Shown piece by piece: positions 1 through 11,312 of a DNA stretch of 64,000 bases. Numbering within the stretch: position 1 is the stretch's first letter; every line of letters starts with the position of its first letter. The position numbers and the translations under genes are program-made. Source of the stretch: Leptobrachium leishanense (Eukaryota; Chordata; Amphibia; Anura; Megophryidae). Where the stretch lies: positions 95,949,204-96,013,203 of the forward strand of contig CM019069.1 of assembly GCA_009667805.1 (NCBI GenBank), written 5' to 3'. The notes under the pieces are model-generated. The model was not told where the DNA came from, made no database searches, and was given only the letters and a program-made list of their open reading frames with translations.

Positions 1-857
1 CAAGAGCCAAATTCTAAGAATAAAAAGAAATTGTACAGATGAGACATCTTTTGAAGAACAAGTGAAAGTATAAAAAAAACAATTTCTTGGAAAAGGGTTA
101 TGATGAATTAGAACTTAAAAGAACGATTGATAATGTTAGAAAAAAAGATCGGGGTGGATTACTAAAATATACAGGGTTATTCAAAGAGATCCGAATTGTG
201 GCCGAAAGATAACCGAACAGTGAAATTCAGCGTACGGTTACCTTTCCTGGCCATTCGGCTATCCAGAGAGCAGGCAGTTTGCCAAATGTACGTATTACTA
301 TCTGAAGGATGTGGGGGCACGCACAAATTTTTGTTGACCGTTTGAAATGTTCAGACCAGCCTGTGCGGCACCAGCAACCAAGCCACATTCAAAGTCACTT
401 AAATCCCCTTTCTTCCCCCATTCTGATGTTCGGTTTGAACTTCAGCAAGTCGTCTTCACAATGTCTAGATGCCTAAATGCTTTGAGTTGCTGCCAGGTGA
501 TTGGCTGATTACAAGCAATTGAAAAGGAGTACCTGTGGCCGATGAGTGTACATGGTACGGTCACTCACTGTGAGGGAGGGACGTACAGGAGTCTATAGTG
601 AGGACAGAGCTTAGCATTAGGACATTATGCCACACATTTTCATGTTAAGCTCCGCCTTCACCATCAAGTGAGTGACAGGATGGAGTTGGAGAGGGGAACC
701 GTTGGGAAGGAATTCAGCATTGATAGTTACACCACTGGTCCTGTTCCTACCAACCTTAAATAATGAATTAGCCTTACAACCAGAGGAACGGGGTGCACAA
801 TCCTTTGCTTTGCGCCGGGCAACGGTAACTCTGGTTTTGGCATTGTACCTACCCAAA
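1..857. other. Intergenic sequence, no gene seen
   Basis: No coding or RNA gene is recognisable. Around 172 the sequence CAGGGTTATTCAAAGAG resembles the end of a MITE group whose best copy is at 35361-35547, but no second end is visible here. The two overlapping open frames at 617-910 are short, lie on opposite strands and show no domain. Confidence 0.5.
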
Positions 858-1010
858 ACATAGAAAAATGTCGGCAGATAAGAACCTTTCGGCCCATCTA
901 GTCTGCCCAATTACATGGATTTATCTTTTGTTTAGGATAGCCTTATGCCTATCCCATGCCTGCTTAAATTGTTTAATTGTACATTTTTTGCACAGTTCAT
1001 AGTATACTCG
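858..1010. repeat. Dispersed repeat with a conserved 'GGCCCATCTAGTCTGCCCA' core
   Basis: The stretch contains GTCGGCAGATAAGAACC followed by GGCCCATCTAGTCTGCCCA, and then a block with CTATCCCATGCCTGCTTAAA. From memory this string recurs in amphibian genomic and transcript sequence as an interspersed repeat. I cannot name its superfamily and see no ends. The limits given are approximate. Confidence 0.45.
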
Positions 1011-2304
1011 TGATGGTAGATTACACGTTTATAGCAACCGCATGCTCCTCAGATCCCACATTACCTGCTATCAGAATCTGAGGCAATTTCTTTACGCCCT
1101 CCAAACCGGATCTGGCACTACAAATGAAAAAGGTAAAAAGAAACAGAAAAAAAGGAGAAGCTTAGCAGAAGCAGTTCATCACAGTTCAATTTTTCACATA
1201 TATGTAATATAAATCAAACAGGCACAAAACCTGCAAGTATGCCCGATGGATTTGGAACAACATTTGTACTAGACCTTGTTGTTCAGGAAGGGGGGGGGGC
1301 AAAACAGGGTAGCTAAAATAGGTCCGAAAAAAAAAGGATTTACACCTAACGGATTAGAGGAGGAAACAAATGGGAAATGGCATAAAAGGAAAAAGTAATC
1401 TGAAACTGGAAAAAAATATTTAAAGGGTCACATAACCGAAACTAGATTACTTGAGCATCAAAAACAAAACCACTTTATAAGCCACATGCTGCTGTTATTC
1501 TTCTTTGTCTGAAATAAGTGCATGTAAACAGGAAATATAAAGTTAGGTTTTAATCTGTTTCCATATTGTGGATTTTTCCCATGATGCATTTATCTGTGCA
1601 AAAGTTTTACTTTACTGTATAAGCTAAAAGACAGCAGTATTTAACAGTAAATGGAGTGGAGGAGCGAATGTTTAGATAAGGCTATTGTGTTATCAGGGAT
1701 ACCCAAGATAAGAGATGGCAGCTGAATGAGATAAAACAGGGAGCTTAACACTTTCCTGACACAGGGGGTTTTATGCTGTCCCAGCAACGGAAGGGCTTGA
1801 AGTCGAGGGGCGTACTAGTACGCCGCATTGACTTCAATGGGCCTCCTCCGACCCTGCCCCCTAGTTGGCGTGTGGCATTTTCTTCTGCGTGACGGCCTGG
1901 TTCACCACCTGTCTGGCGTTAATAGATTTCTAATCTACCCCCGGTGATGTCCTTTCAATACATTTTATACAATACAAAGATTTGAGTCAGCCTCTGTCAG
2001 AAGGCCACCAAAAAGGAGTGGCATCAAGTTTTTAAAAGGGAAATGATCAAATTTTTCCAATATTTCGTGTAACAGAAAAGGAAAAGAACATATGTAGGAA
2101 GTAATCGTCTATCAAACTACCCCAATTTATGAGGCTTGTTCAAACTGCGCTGTTAGTATTAACAAGTGAGCTTTAAAGTGGAACTGCCCCTTGTTAATTT
2201 TATCAGCTTTCCTGCTATTCCAGGTAAGCCACAAACTTTGCTCGGGTGTTATGGCCATCTACGGATCATTGAGGTTTCCTATACTTTGTATGTAAAGCAC
2301 TAAT
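1011..2304. other. Intergenic sequence with one fragment of a hairpin-type repeat
   Basis: No gene is recognisable. At about 1746-1925 a GC-rich block begins TTAACACTTTCC and holds nested inverted repeats: GGCGTACTAGTACGCC at the centre, with TTGAAGTC before it and GACTTCAA after it. That resembles the TTAA-target hairpin-string elements at 39263 and 59457, so it is probably a fragment of that group. The rest is A/T-rich with homopolymer runs. Confidence 0.4.
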
Positions 2305-2305
2305 C

Positions 2306-4447
2306 CCTCATCCTTGGCGATTTTAACATTCCCATCGACTCCCTGACCAAACCCCTCACCTCCAAATTCCTTTCTATCACCTCCTCCTTGGGCCTCACAC
2401 AGTGTTCCAACTTTCCTACCCACCAAGCTGGCAACACCCTGGATCTTATTTTCTCTCGCCTCTGCACAGTTTTCAACTTTCCTATCATACCTCTCCCCCT
2501 TTCTGGCCACCAACTCCTTTCCTGGAACCTTCCACCTACCCAGCCCCACGCCTCTTCTACCCCGAAGGCACCTTGGTGCCTTGAATCCTAAGCTACTCAC
2601 CTCTTCGCCTACAAATCGCTACATCTGACTGCACTGGCAAAGCCACCAATCTCTACAACTCAGCCCCCTCATCATCACTTGAGGAACTCGCTCCTACTTC
2701 TCTCCGTGCTAAACGCTGGCCTAACCGCCAACCGTGGCACACCAAATACACAAGATATCAGCGGTGGTGCACCAGGGTGGCTGAACGTGGCTGGAGGAAG
2801 TCTCACACTCCAGCTGACTTCCTGCATAACAAATTTATGCTCCATTCCTACAGTCTCGCTTTATCTCGTTAAAACAGTCTTATTTCTTGTCCCTTATCTC
2901 TACCTTTTCGCACGATTCGAGACGTCTGTTTCACATGTTCAATCTGTTAATGCGCCCCACGTCCACTCAACCTTCCACGGGCCTCACTGCTGTCAGCTTT
3001 GCTGTCGACTTCATTGATAGACTAGAAATCTCTTCATTGCCATCCTCCATTAATCATTCAACCTCATTCACTCCATCGCTCCCTGCACCCTCTTCTATGC
3101 CTTCCTTTTCTCTGGTCTCAGAGGAGGAGGTCTCATAATTTTTCATGTCCTCCTGCACAACCACCTGTCCGCTTGACCTCATCCCCTCGCACCTTATTCT
3201 ATCTGACTTACCGGTTGTTGTTGTCCCCGCTTTGACTCATATTTTCAACCTCTCCTCCTCTGGTGTCTTCCCCTCTGTAAACGTGCTTCGATCACCCCCA
3301 TTCTAAAAAAGCCATCTCTTGATCCCACCTTCCTCTCAAACTACTGTCCCATCTCTCTGCTCCCATTTGCCTCTGAAATCCTAGAACGCCTGATCTATAA
3401 CCAGCTCACCGGTTTTCTTACTGCTAACGCTCTACTTGATCCGTATCAGTTTGGCTTTCGCTCCCAGCACTCCACTCAGACTGCTCGGACCAAGGTGACT
3501 AATAATTAAGTTGTTGCTAAAACCAAAGGAAACTTCTCCCTCCTTATTCTTCTTGATCTTTCCACTGCATTTGACACTGTTGACACCCTCTCCTGCTCCT
3601 CACGCTGAGTCATCTTGGCCTCCGGGACTCCTCTCTCTCCTGGTTCTTTTCCTATCTCTCTCTTCGCTCCTTCAGTGTCTCCTTCGCTGGTGCCTCTTCT
3701 CCCCCAATTCCTCTCTCAGTTGGGGTACCTCAAGGCTCTGTTCTGGGTCCCCTACTCTTCTCGATCTATACAGTCTCTCTTGGCAACCTCAGATCTTCCT
3801 ATGGATTCCAATATCATCTATATGCTGATGACACCCAAATCTACCTTTCTTCTCCCGACCTCTCTCCTCCTGAGCTGGAACATGTTACTACCTGCCTGTC
3901 GGCAATCTCTGACTGGATGACTTCCAGTTTCCTAAAGTGTAACCTCTCTAAAACTGAACTTCTCGTCTTCCCTCCCTCCAAAACCCAACACTCCTGCACC
4001 TTTGCCATTCAGGTGAATGGTGCCACTATTGCTTTTAAATCATAGACTCTGATCTCGCCTTCATTCCTCACATTCAATCACAAACCAAATCCTGCTACTT
4101 CCACCTGAAAAACATTACGCACATCCGTCCCTGTTTTAATCAGGACTCGGCTAAAATGCTCATCCAAGCTCTTATCTCCCGCCTTGACTACTGTAACCCC
4201 CTCTCTGGCGTTAAGAGATCCCATATTCTCCCTCTGCAGTTTGTTATGCCTGTACCTATCCCTGTGCCAGGCTAATCCACCTCGCCCCTTTGTCAATCTC
4301 TACACTGGTTCCCTGTTTCCTTTAGAATCCAATTCAAAATATTGGTGCTCATGTACAAAGCTCTCCATAACCGTGCCCCTGCCTACATTGCCTCCCTTAT
4401 TAATAGGTACATCCCATCCCGACCACTTCCCTCTGTCAATGATCTGA
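2306..4447 (+). pseudogene. L2-type LINE ORF2 relic (endonuclease and reverse transcriptase), frameshifted
   Basis: Translating across three frames gives, in order, a GDFNIPIDS endonuclease motif near 2305, a GNTLDLIFSRL segment near 2430, RT motif ISLLPFASEILERL near 3360, YQFGFRSQHST near 3450, [15 protein letters not shown] near 3725, [10 protein letters not shown] near 3825 and a C-terminal ALHNRAPAYIASLI near 4370. This order and wording match the L2/CR1 group of non-LTR retrotransposons. The element is 5'-truncated inside the endonuclease and carries many stops and frameshifts, so it encodes nothing now. It is interrupted at 4448 by a hAT-like insertion and resumes at 5756. Confidence 0.8.
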
Positions 4448-4608
4448 CAGGGGTGTGGGAATTGTATCGCCCGACGCCTGGGACATGAAGATCCGGGCGC
4501 CGGGCGAGTAGTTTTTTTTGAGATGCAGTCTGGCAGGCTAGAAGCCCGCCGGACTGCGGACTAATTCCAGGGACGCCCCCAATACCGGAAGCCGGCATCC
4601 GAGGGGCT

Positions 4609-4886
4609 TGTGCGGCTGTTCGAATGCTCTATCGGCATTCGGACAGCCGCCCCTGGAGCTCTCCGGCATACTTACCTTCCTGAGCGGCGCCAGGAAAGTT
4701 TCCGCGCTTCCGCACGTTGAAGGACCCTAGCCGCGATCACGTGGGAGTCCCACATGATCACGGCTGGGGTCCTTCAACGAGCGCAGGCGCGAAGACTTTG
4801 TCGGCGCCGCTCCGGAAGGTAAGTATGCCGGAGAGCTCTAGGGGCGGCTGTCCGAATGCCGATAGAGCAATCGAACAGCCGCCCCA
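4609..4886. repeat. GC-rich palindrome with arms of about 80 bp
   Basis: The left arm at about 4609-4690 reads GCGGCTGTTCGAATGC onwards and the right arm at about 4803-4886 is its near-perfect reverse complement. The centre (4717-4780) holds a second inverted repeat around CACGTGGGAGTCCCACATG. The arrangement of a GC-rich palindrome followed by a CATGAGCTGGGGG minisatellite is repeated in the hAT-like element at 37403-38173. Confidence 0.85.
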
Positions 4887-4902
4887 TGTCTGGTCTGGGG
4901 TC

Positions 4903-5320
4903 TGAGCTGGGGAGCATTATCCATGAGCTGGGGGCAGTATATCCATGAGCTGGGGGTAGTATATCCATGAGCTGGGGGTAGTATATCCATGAGCTGGGGG
5001 TAGTATATCCATGAGCTGGGGGTAGTATATCCATGAGCTGGGGGTAGTATATCCATGAGCTGGGGGTAGTATCCATGAGCTGGGACAGTATATCATTGAG
5101 CTGGGGCAGTATATCCATGAGCTGGGGCAGTATCCATGAGAGCTTGGGGGCAGTATCCATGAGCTGGGGGCAGTATCCATGAGCTGGGGGCATATATCCA
5201 TGAGCTGGGGGCAGTATCCATGAGCTGGGGGCAGTATCCATGAGCTGGGGCAGTATCCATGAGCTGGGGCAGTATCCATGTGCTGGGGCAATAGTCATGA
5301 GCTGGGGCAATATCCATATA
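4903..5320. repeat. Minisatellite, unit about 18-22 bp
   Basis: Tandem copies of CATGAGCTGGGGGTAGTATA with unit-length variants run across this block. Because the units rarely contain stops, long minus-strand frames rich in SSWIYYPQLMD appear; these are repeat artefacts and not genes. A related unit, CATGTGAGCTGGGGGCAAA, forms the minisatellite at 37855-38020. Confidence 0.9.
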
Positions 5321-5395
5321 TCTCGGGGGGATATATACATGTGAGCTGGGGGCATTTTTATGAGGTCTGTTCTTATTGGAAAGTGGTCACATGAC

Positions 5396-5488
5396 ATGAA
5401 ATAAAAGTATCGGTACTCGGTATCAGTGAGTACTTGAAAAAAAAGTATCGGTACTCGGTCTTAAAAAAGTGGTATCGGTGCATCCCTA
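5396..5488 (+). mobile_element. Right end of a 'TAGGGATGCACCGAT' hAT-type element
   Basis: The segment AAGTATCGGTACTCGG repeats and ends in GGTATCGGTGCATCCCTA. It matches, base by base over most of its length, the right end of the complete element at 37403-38173. The corresponding left end was not found next to 4448, so the inner element is either truncated or captured by the outer one. Confidence 0.7.
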
Positions 5489-5535
5489 ATATATACATAC
5501 ATAGATATATATATATATATATATATACACATACA
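5489..5535. repeat. TA-rich microsatellite
   Basis: A run of (AT)n with interspersed ACATACATAG units directly follows the right end of the inner hAT-type element. Confidence 0.85.
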
Positions 5536-5551
5536 TATACATAGATACACA

Positions 5552-5662
5552 CAACAAAATAGTGTTTAAATAAAGGTCTTTATTCATCACATGTATCTGA
5601 CGCTGCCTCTATAGGCTGTTATGAATAAAGACCTCAATTTCAACAAAATAGTGTTTAAATAA
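5552..5662. repeat. Direct repeats of 22 bp around a small inverted-repeat cassette
   Basis: The 22-bp string starting CAACAAAATAGTG occurs exactly at 5552-5573 and 5641-5662. Between them a 61-bp unit has perfect 14-bp inverted ends, AGGTCTTTATTCAT (5574-5587) and ATGAATAAAGACCT (5621-5634), followed by CAATTT. It looks like a tiny insertion with a long target duplication, or a tandem duplication with later change. Confidence 0.6.
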
Positions 5663-5760
5663 TCAGGACAAGTAGATCGTCCTGAGGGACAAGTAGATTG
5701 GACTACTACTTAGTCCGTTGGACAAGTAGATTTTTTAAAAATTTCCACATCCCTGTCTGA

Positions 5761-6165
5761 CGTTGTCTCCTCGGACCCGCACACCCAACTCTTGCCACCT
5801 TCAGGACTTCTCCCGAGCTGCCCCCTTTTTATGAAACTTCCGCCCCAATAGATTCTCCCAGTCTCTCCAGTCCTTCAAGAAGTCTCTGAAACCACATTGC
5901 TATAGCGAAGCCTATCATCTCACCCCCTAAACCCCCTTTGTTCATCTCTTGCTCCATCTTCCCACCCAGCCCATATGCTCCCTGCTACTTCAGGTTCTCT
6001 ACCTGCAACTAGTGTGTCACCTCTCTCCTCTTAGCTTGTAAGCTCACAAGCAGGGTCCTCTCTCCTACGGTTCTGCGTGTTTATCTTGTATGTATATTTG
6101 TTATTCTGCCTCCCATCGTACAGTGCTACGGAATTTGTTAGCGCTTTATAAAACCTTGTAACTGT
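5761..6165 (+). mobile_element. L2-type LINE 3' end, continuation after the hAT insertion
   Basis: This is the last part of the L2 relic that starts at 2306. It holds the C-terminal coding remnant and the typical L2 tail: AGCTTGTAAGCTCACAAGCAGGG near 6035 and TACAGTGCTACGGAATTTG then TTAGCGCTTTATAA near 6120-6155. The same tail in antisense is seen at 58796-58860. Confidence 0.75.
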
Positions 6166-7190
6166 GAAGGCAGCCTAAATATAACAAATGATTCCAATGC
6201 TTCTCAATATTCCTGCTTGCAGTCAGTAATGACAAAAATAAAAAAATATTAATGGTTTAAATTTGCTGTTCAAATCTGTGCTTTACCAAAATCACTTATC
6301 AATGAAAAATACAAAAAAAATCTATACTTGCCTCTCATCCCAGTGCCCATGTTCCAGTCCTGCACAATTCCACAGGATCAGGGACTGCAAACCAGTGGCG
6401 TCAATGACACTGTTAACGGGTCCCTAGTATTGAGGTTAGCCACTAACAGAGTAATACATACACAAATTATTATCCCATTACCGCCGCAAGGCGTACTAGA
6501 TCGTCCCCGCAGCGGGTGAGTCTGAACCAGGGATGGGCAATTTGTAAAGCCTTACAACCTAGACAAACAAATTTCTGAGCCGGGCAACCAGTTGTTAGTG
6601 AGAAGTCAGCCCGGTGGGCAAGTAGCGGTACCTGTCCCGATCACAGGCATTTAAACAGACCTCGTATCTGTCTCACACTGTGCTGGCGAGAGTTGCTAGA
6701 CAACGCCCCCAGCCACTGAATGGTTCATCGATGATAATGGAGATTAGGCTGCTAGCTTGGAGCAGGAGCACAGTCTGCTACTCAAGCAGGAATTTTAAAA
6801 GCTTGCCTATCACTGATTGCTATACAGACCGGAAACTTAAGTGTGCAATGAACGTCTCCAGGTGAGAGGGAAGCCAGATATTAATGAAAAAGGGAAGGCT
6901 TATTAAAAAGCTGAAAGTTTCATCCTGCAGCTACCCCCCCCCCTCATTCTGTCAGGTAGGCAGAGAAGAGCGGATGGAAGGCTATGTTCTCCCTTTCAGC
7001 TGGTGAGAGTTACAGCCCCTCTTTAGCCCCTGCAGAGAGCAGATAGCATCTCTACAAGCGGAGTGCAGATATCAGGGGGTTCTCTTACTCCACATCATCT
7101 GACTGTTCTCATGGTGACGTCAACCCCTTCCCCTGTCTGAGTGAAGTAAACGCATCATTCCCTAGACCACTTTAAGTGTGCTTTTTTGTT
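6166..7190. other. Intergenic sequence, no gene seen
   Basis: No gene or complete element is recognisable. A CAGGGATGGGCAATTTG string near 6531 resembles a hAT-type left end and is followed by sequence also rich in GGGCAAGTAG, but a partner end was not found. There is a C-run near 6930. Confidence 0.45.
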
Positions 7191-7225
7191 AAATGGCTCT
7201 TATTTTTTTTTTTTTAAATTACATT

Positions 7226-7231
7226 TTTATT
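7226..7231 (-). promoter_or_regulatory. Polyadenylation signal of the full-length LINE
   Basis: AATAAA on the minus strand lies just upstream of the terminal A-run at about 7202-7215 and fits the 3' end of the LINE transcript. Confidence 0.7.
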
Positions 7232-7413
7232 GGATATTTCCAGACAAGAAAAATATACATACATTTAAAAACCTTGGGGGAAGGAGGGAGGGGGGAAAAA
7301 AAAAAAAAAGGGGGGAGGGGTTTGCAGCAGGAGGTATATAGCTCAAACATAGACTTTTACTAGAGACCGCATGCCTTATATATTTTGTGTACATCCCAAA
7401 GTTTCCATGGGTC

Positions 7414-10400
7414 CTATTTGGGAGATTGTAATCCTTCCGCCATTGTTATCCTAGAATCAAAGCTACGGTATTGTTCCAAAAGGTCGGTCACCTGTTTGCA
7501 AGTGGGAACCAACATAGTTCTCCAATTTCGTGCGAGAAGTAGGGCGGTTGTAGAAATGAGGATAAATAACATCCGTAGCTGAGGTCGTGGAAGTTTAATC
7601 ATGCCCAGTAATAAGACTTCAGGTGAGTGCGGAATCTGAGTACCCAATATTTCTGTCGCCAGTGACGAAATGTCTCTCCACAAAGGGGCTATCCGAGGGC
7701 AGTACCACCATATGTGGCTCATAGATCCAGTCTCCAGGGAACACCTCCAGCAGAGATCCGAATGTTGTGGAGCAAATCGCTTGATCTTGTCCGGAGTGAG
7801 GTACCACCGGTATAGTATTTTTCTTTGAGTCTCTATCAGAGTAACACATCTAGTCGCCCCCACAGCGAACATGAAGGCAGATGCCCATTGTGTAGGTGTA
7901 AATTTTTGACCAAGTTCTTTTTCCCAGGTGTTTTGGAAAGACCAGACCACAGTCCGTGTTGGCGTGTTAAGTACTCTATAAAATAACGAAATCGGTCTAG
8001 CGGTTGCAAGAGGGTCTAAGCAAAAAAGTTCAATTTCAGACAACAATGGCAAAATAGCTCTCAACTTAGATAATACCGATTGTGACCTAAAATAGGATTG
8101 TAATTGTAGATAAGACAAAAACATTGTTTGTGGTACTTTAAATTTGGTGCATATAGTCTCGAAAGGAAGAATGGCGGCCGTGTCAAAGAAATGGTGGAGA
8201 TTCGTAATTCCATATTGTAGCCATTGACGGCATCTCCCTTGTGGGAGAATGTAGCGGAGTGCTTCCACTGGCATCGCCATGGAGATGGGGTGATGGTACG
8301 TAATAAGGGTGAAAATTCGATCCCAAATATACAGGTGCAGAGACGTGGTAGCCAACGGCGACTGGAACCGCGGTCTGTCCTTTGGAGGGACCCATAACAC
8401 TTTGGCCAAGTCATGTCCATCCATGTATGTTGCCTCAATGGTGAGCCATTGTGGCGTAGGACGGCTATGAAACACCTCTGACAAGGAGGCAAGGCATGAT
8501 GCCCAGAAATAATGTTGGATATGTATCATGTTCAATCCCCCGTCTCTTTGTCTGTAGCATAACAGTCTGAGCGCTATTCACGGTCTCTTATTATTCCATA
8601 CATAAGACTGCAACCAATATAGACTGCAACGTAACTAGAAATGACCTAGGTAGTTTAAGCGGTAGAGCTCGAAACACAAAGTAATTTCGGTAAGATCACC
8701 ATCTTTGCTGCCGCCATCCTTCCCATCCATGAGACTTCCCTCGATCTCCACAGATGTATTAGTGACCTAGTCTCAGAAAGAACGCGTTCATAGTTGTGTT
8801 TATATAGACCGTCTGGATGTCCCATGATTCTAAGTCCCAAATATACTAAATATGTTTTGCGCCATTCAAAATTATAATGCATTTTAAGATTGTCTAGTGA
8901 TTGATGTGGAATATTAAGTGGGAGGGCTTGTGTTTTTAGCAAATTCACTAAGTGGTATGAGACTCTACTGTACACTTCCAGCTCCCCATAAAGGGCGGAT
9001 AGGGAAGCCTCCGGTTCTGTCAAGGTCAGAAGAATATCGTCAGCATACAGATGTATTTTATGAATCGTCGGACCAACAGCGATGCCTTTAATATCATCAT
9101 TTTGCCGTATAGCCTGAGCAAGTGGCTCCAACACTAAGGCGTACAAAAGGGGAGAGAGGGGGTATCCCTGTCGTGTGCCATTCGTTATCCTAAATTCCTC
9201 CGAAAGGAATCCTGAGTTAACAACTCTAGCGGAAGGGGAATCATATAGGGCCTGAATTGCAGCTAATACTGGAGGTGGAAAACCAAACTTTTGAAGAACC
9301 ACACGAAGGAACAACCAACTCACCCTATCAAATGCCTTCTCAGCGTCTAAAGACCGGACCAGGCACAGTTGTCCCGATCGTCTTAACACCTCCATCAGAT
9401 TGATCAATTTTTTCGTACTGTCTGGGCCTTGTCGGCCCGAAATAAATCCTACCTGGTCCTGTTCTATCAATGAGGGCAGAATACGCTGCAATCTATTCGC
9501 CAGTATCTTACTGTAAATCTTTATATCCACATTAAGCAACGATATAGGACGAAGGTTACGACAGATGTCAGGGGTCTTCCCCGGTTTAGGGAGCGTGATA
9601 ATATGAGCTCTGGTGGAAAAGAACCTTGCTCTCTTGCATCCTCAAAAACTTTACTTAAGTGTGTGAAGAGTTGGGGAGAGAAAGTCAGATAGTATAAACC
9701 CGTCAATCCATCTGGACCTGGGGCCTTCCGTTTCGGTAAAGCTTTAATTACTTCAGAAAGCTCATCTTGGGTGATGGGAGAGGCCAATTTATTCGTTTGT
9801 GTAGCCGATAATTTTGGGAGGTTGATATTGCGTAGATAAGCGTCAATAGTATCGGACGTGGGATGAACATTAGTGTCATACACCTCCAGATTGTACAATT
9901 TTTCGTAGTAACTCGCAAATTCATTTGCCATTGGATTGTAAATAATTCCACCATCCGTTTTAAGATGTGAGATCCCAACGTTTGAAGGGGAGGGTTTAAG
10001 TCTGCGGGCTAGGAGTCTGCCCGGTTTATTTTGAAACGCATAAAATTTGGCACGCATTCTATTCATGGCTATGCGATATTTATCAGCCTCTAAATCCGTC
10101 AGGGAACGTAGCGCCGCGTCTAATTCGTCTGCTAATTCTGGAGTCGGAGATGCTTTGTTACGTGTGTCTATGTCATTTATATTTCGTAATATAGTTACAC
10201 GTTGCGTCATGTATAATTTCTTAAGTCTAGCCCCCCATTGGATACACGTCCCCCGAACCACCGTCTTATGGGCTTGCCAAATTGTAAATGGGCTCATTTC
10301 AGGGGACACATTTTCTTTAAAATAATTAATTAAGGTTTCCCGAATCGCTGTCAGCGCCGGTTCATGTTTAAGTAAATGTTCCCCAAATCTCCAGGGTGAT

Positions 10401-11126
10401 CCAGTGTACGATTTATAGTCATCTTGTACAACAATAGTCATTGGGGAATGGTCCGACCACGTAAAAGGGAGTATATTGCAGTCAGTAATGCGTGGAAGTA
10501 GGTTGGTTGGAATTAGAAAGTAATCATTGCGTGAATAACTATTATGCACCCCTGAACGAAAAGTATAATGCCTCTCTGGGATGAAACACGCGCCAAGCAT
10601 CATATACAGTTGGTGTTGTCTGAGAAAGGAATGAAGTTTGTGTGTCTGTTGTCTCGAATGGGTCCCTGAGGGATGCGATCGGTCTTTAATTGGATCCAAA
10701 CAAACGTTAAAGTCTCCACACATTATTAAGTCACCTGAAAGTACATCTGTAATTTTATTCATTAGATGTGTCATGAATGGAGTTTGGGAACTATTAGGAG
10801 CATAAGCTGACACAAGCGTATAAAGTCTACCGTCAATAGTGCACACTAATATAATATATCTGCCTCTGGGATCAGTAACAATACGATGAGTTTGCAGCGC
10901 AACCCTATTATGAATCAGTATTGTCACCCCTCTAGATTTAGCTCTATAGGTGGAATGAAATTGAGTGCGATATTGTGGTGCATAAAGTTTTGGGTGGTCT
11001 AGTCTTCGAAAGTGTGTCTCCTGGAGGCATACAATATCAGCGTCGTAGGTGCGTATATCCCTGTATAAAGAATGCCTTTTAAACGGGCAGGTTTAGGCCC
11101 TTTACATTATAGGTAACTACTTTCAT
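7414..11126 (-). pseudogene. L1/Tx1-type ORF2 (endonuclease-reverse transcriptase), frameshifted
   Basis: The start at 11126 gives MKVVTYNVKGLN, the usual N-terminus of an apurinic-type endonuclease. A frameshift follows within about 50 bases; the frame then shows DADIVCLQETHF, CGDFNVCLDP and TWSDHSPM (catalytic His), so the endonuclease is nearly complete. RT begins with APGPDGLTGLYY. A second frameshift lies near 9600-9630, just before [13 protein letters not shown]; then come [23 protein letters not shown] and [10 protein letters not shown] third break near 8535-8655 precedes the C-terminal part with a cysteine-rich segment (CWRCSLETGSMSHIWWYCP) near 7720-7770. Total span about 1,240 codons, normal for this clade. 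In life the protein nicks target DNA and primes reverse transcription there. Not functional as it stands. Confidence 0.85.
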
Positions 11127-11312
11127 AAAATTCTATACAAACACTGCCATTTATATTCATGTACGTTGCATCTATATATCTATCTATTAGCAAAGTATGA
11201 TAGGAGCTGCATCCCCCTAGGATTAAAGAATGGGAGGAAGGGAGGGTTAGAAATAAAAAAAGAACAAATAAGCAAATAAACAAGTTATAAACATTAACAA
11301 AACAAAGTGCGT

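Larger units (their letters stand above)
4448..5755. mobile_element. hAT-like non-autonomous element, composite, inserted in the L2 LINE
   Basis: The left end CAGGGGTGTGGGAATT and the right end AATTTCCACATCCCTG are inverted repeats. The flanking 5 bp TCTGA occurs at 4443-4447 and 5756-5760, and removing the element rejoins the L2 sequence in register. The CAGGG ends suggest the hAT superfamily, although hAT duplications are usually 8 bp, so a degraded duplication or another superfamily is possible. The last 120 bp hold three copies of GGACAAGTAGAT; the same right end occurs alone at 13121-13206. Inside lie a GC-rich palindrome, a 22-bp minisatellite and the right end of a second hAT-type element. 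No transposase frame is present. Confidence 0.65.

Noticed and set aside
4903..5320. CRISPR-like array
   Set aside because: Units are directly adjacent with no unique spacers of constant length; it is a minisatellite in a eukaryotic context.
4774..5397. Minus-strand open frame of 207 codons with PQLMD/SSWI repeats
   Set aside because: It is the translation of the CATGAGCTGGGGG minisatellite; three frames are open in the same way.
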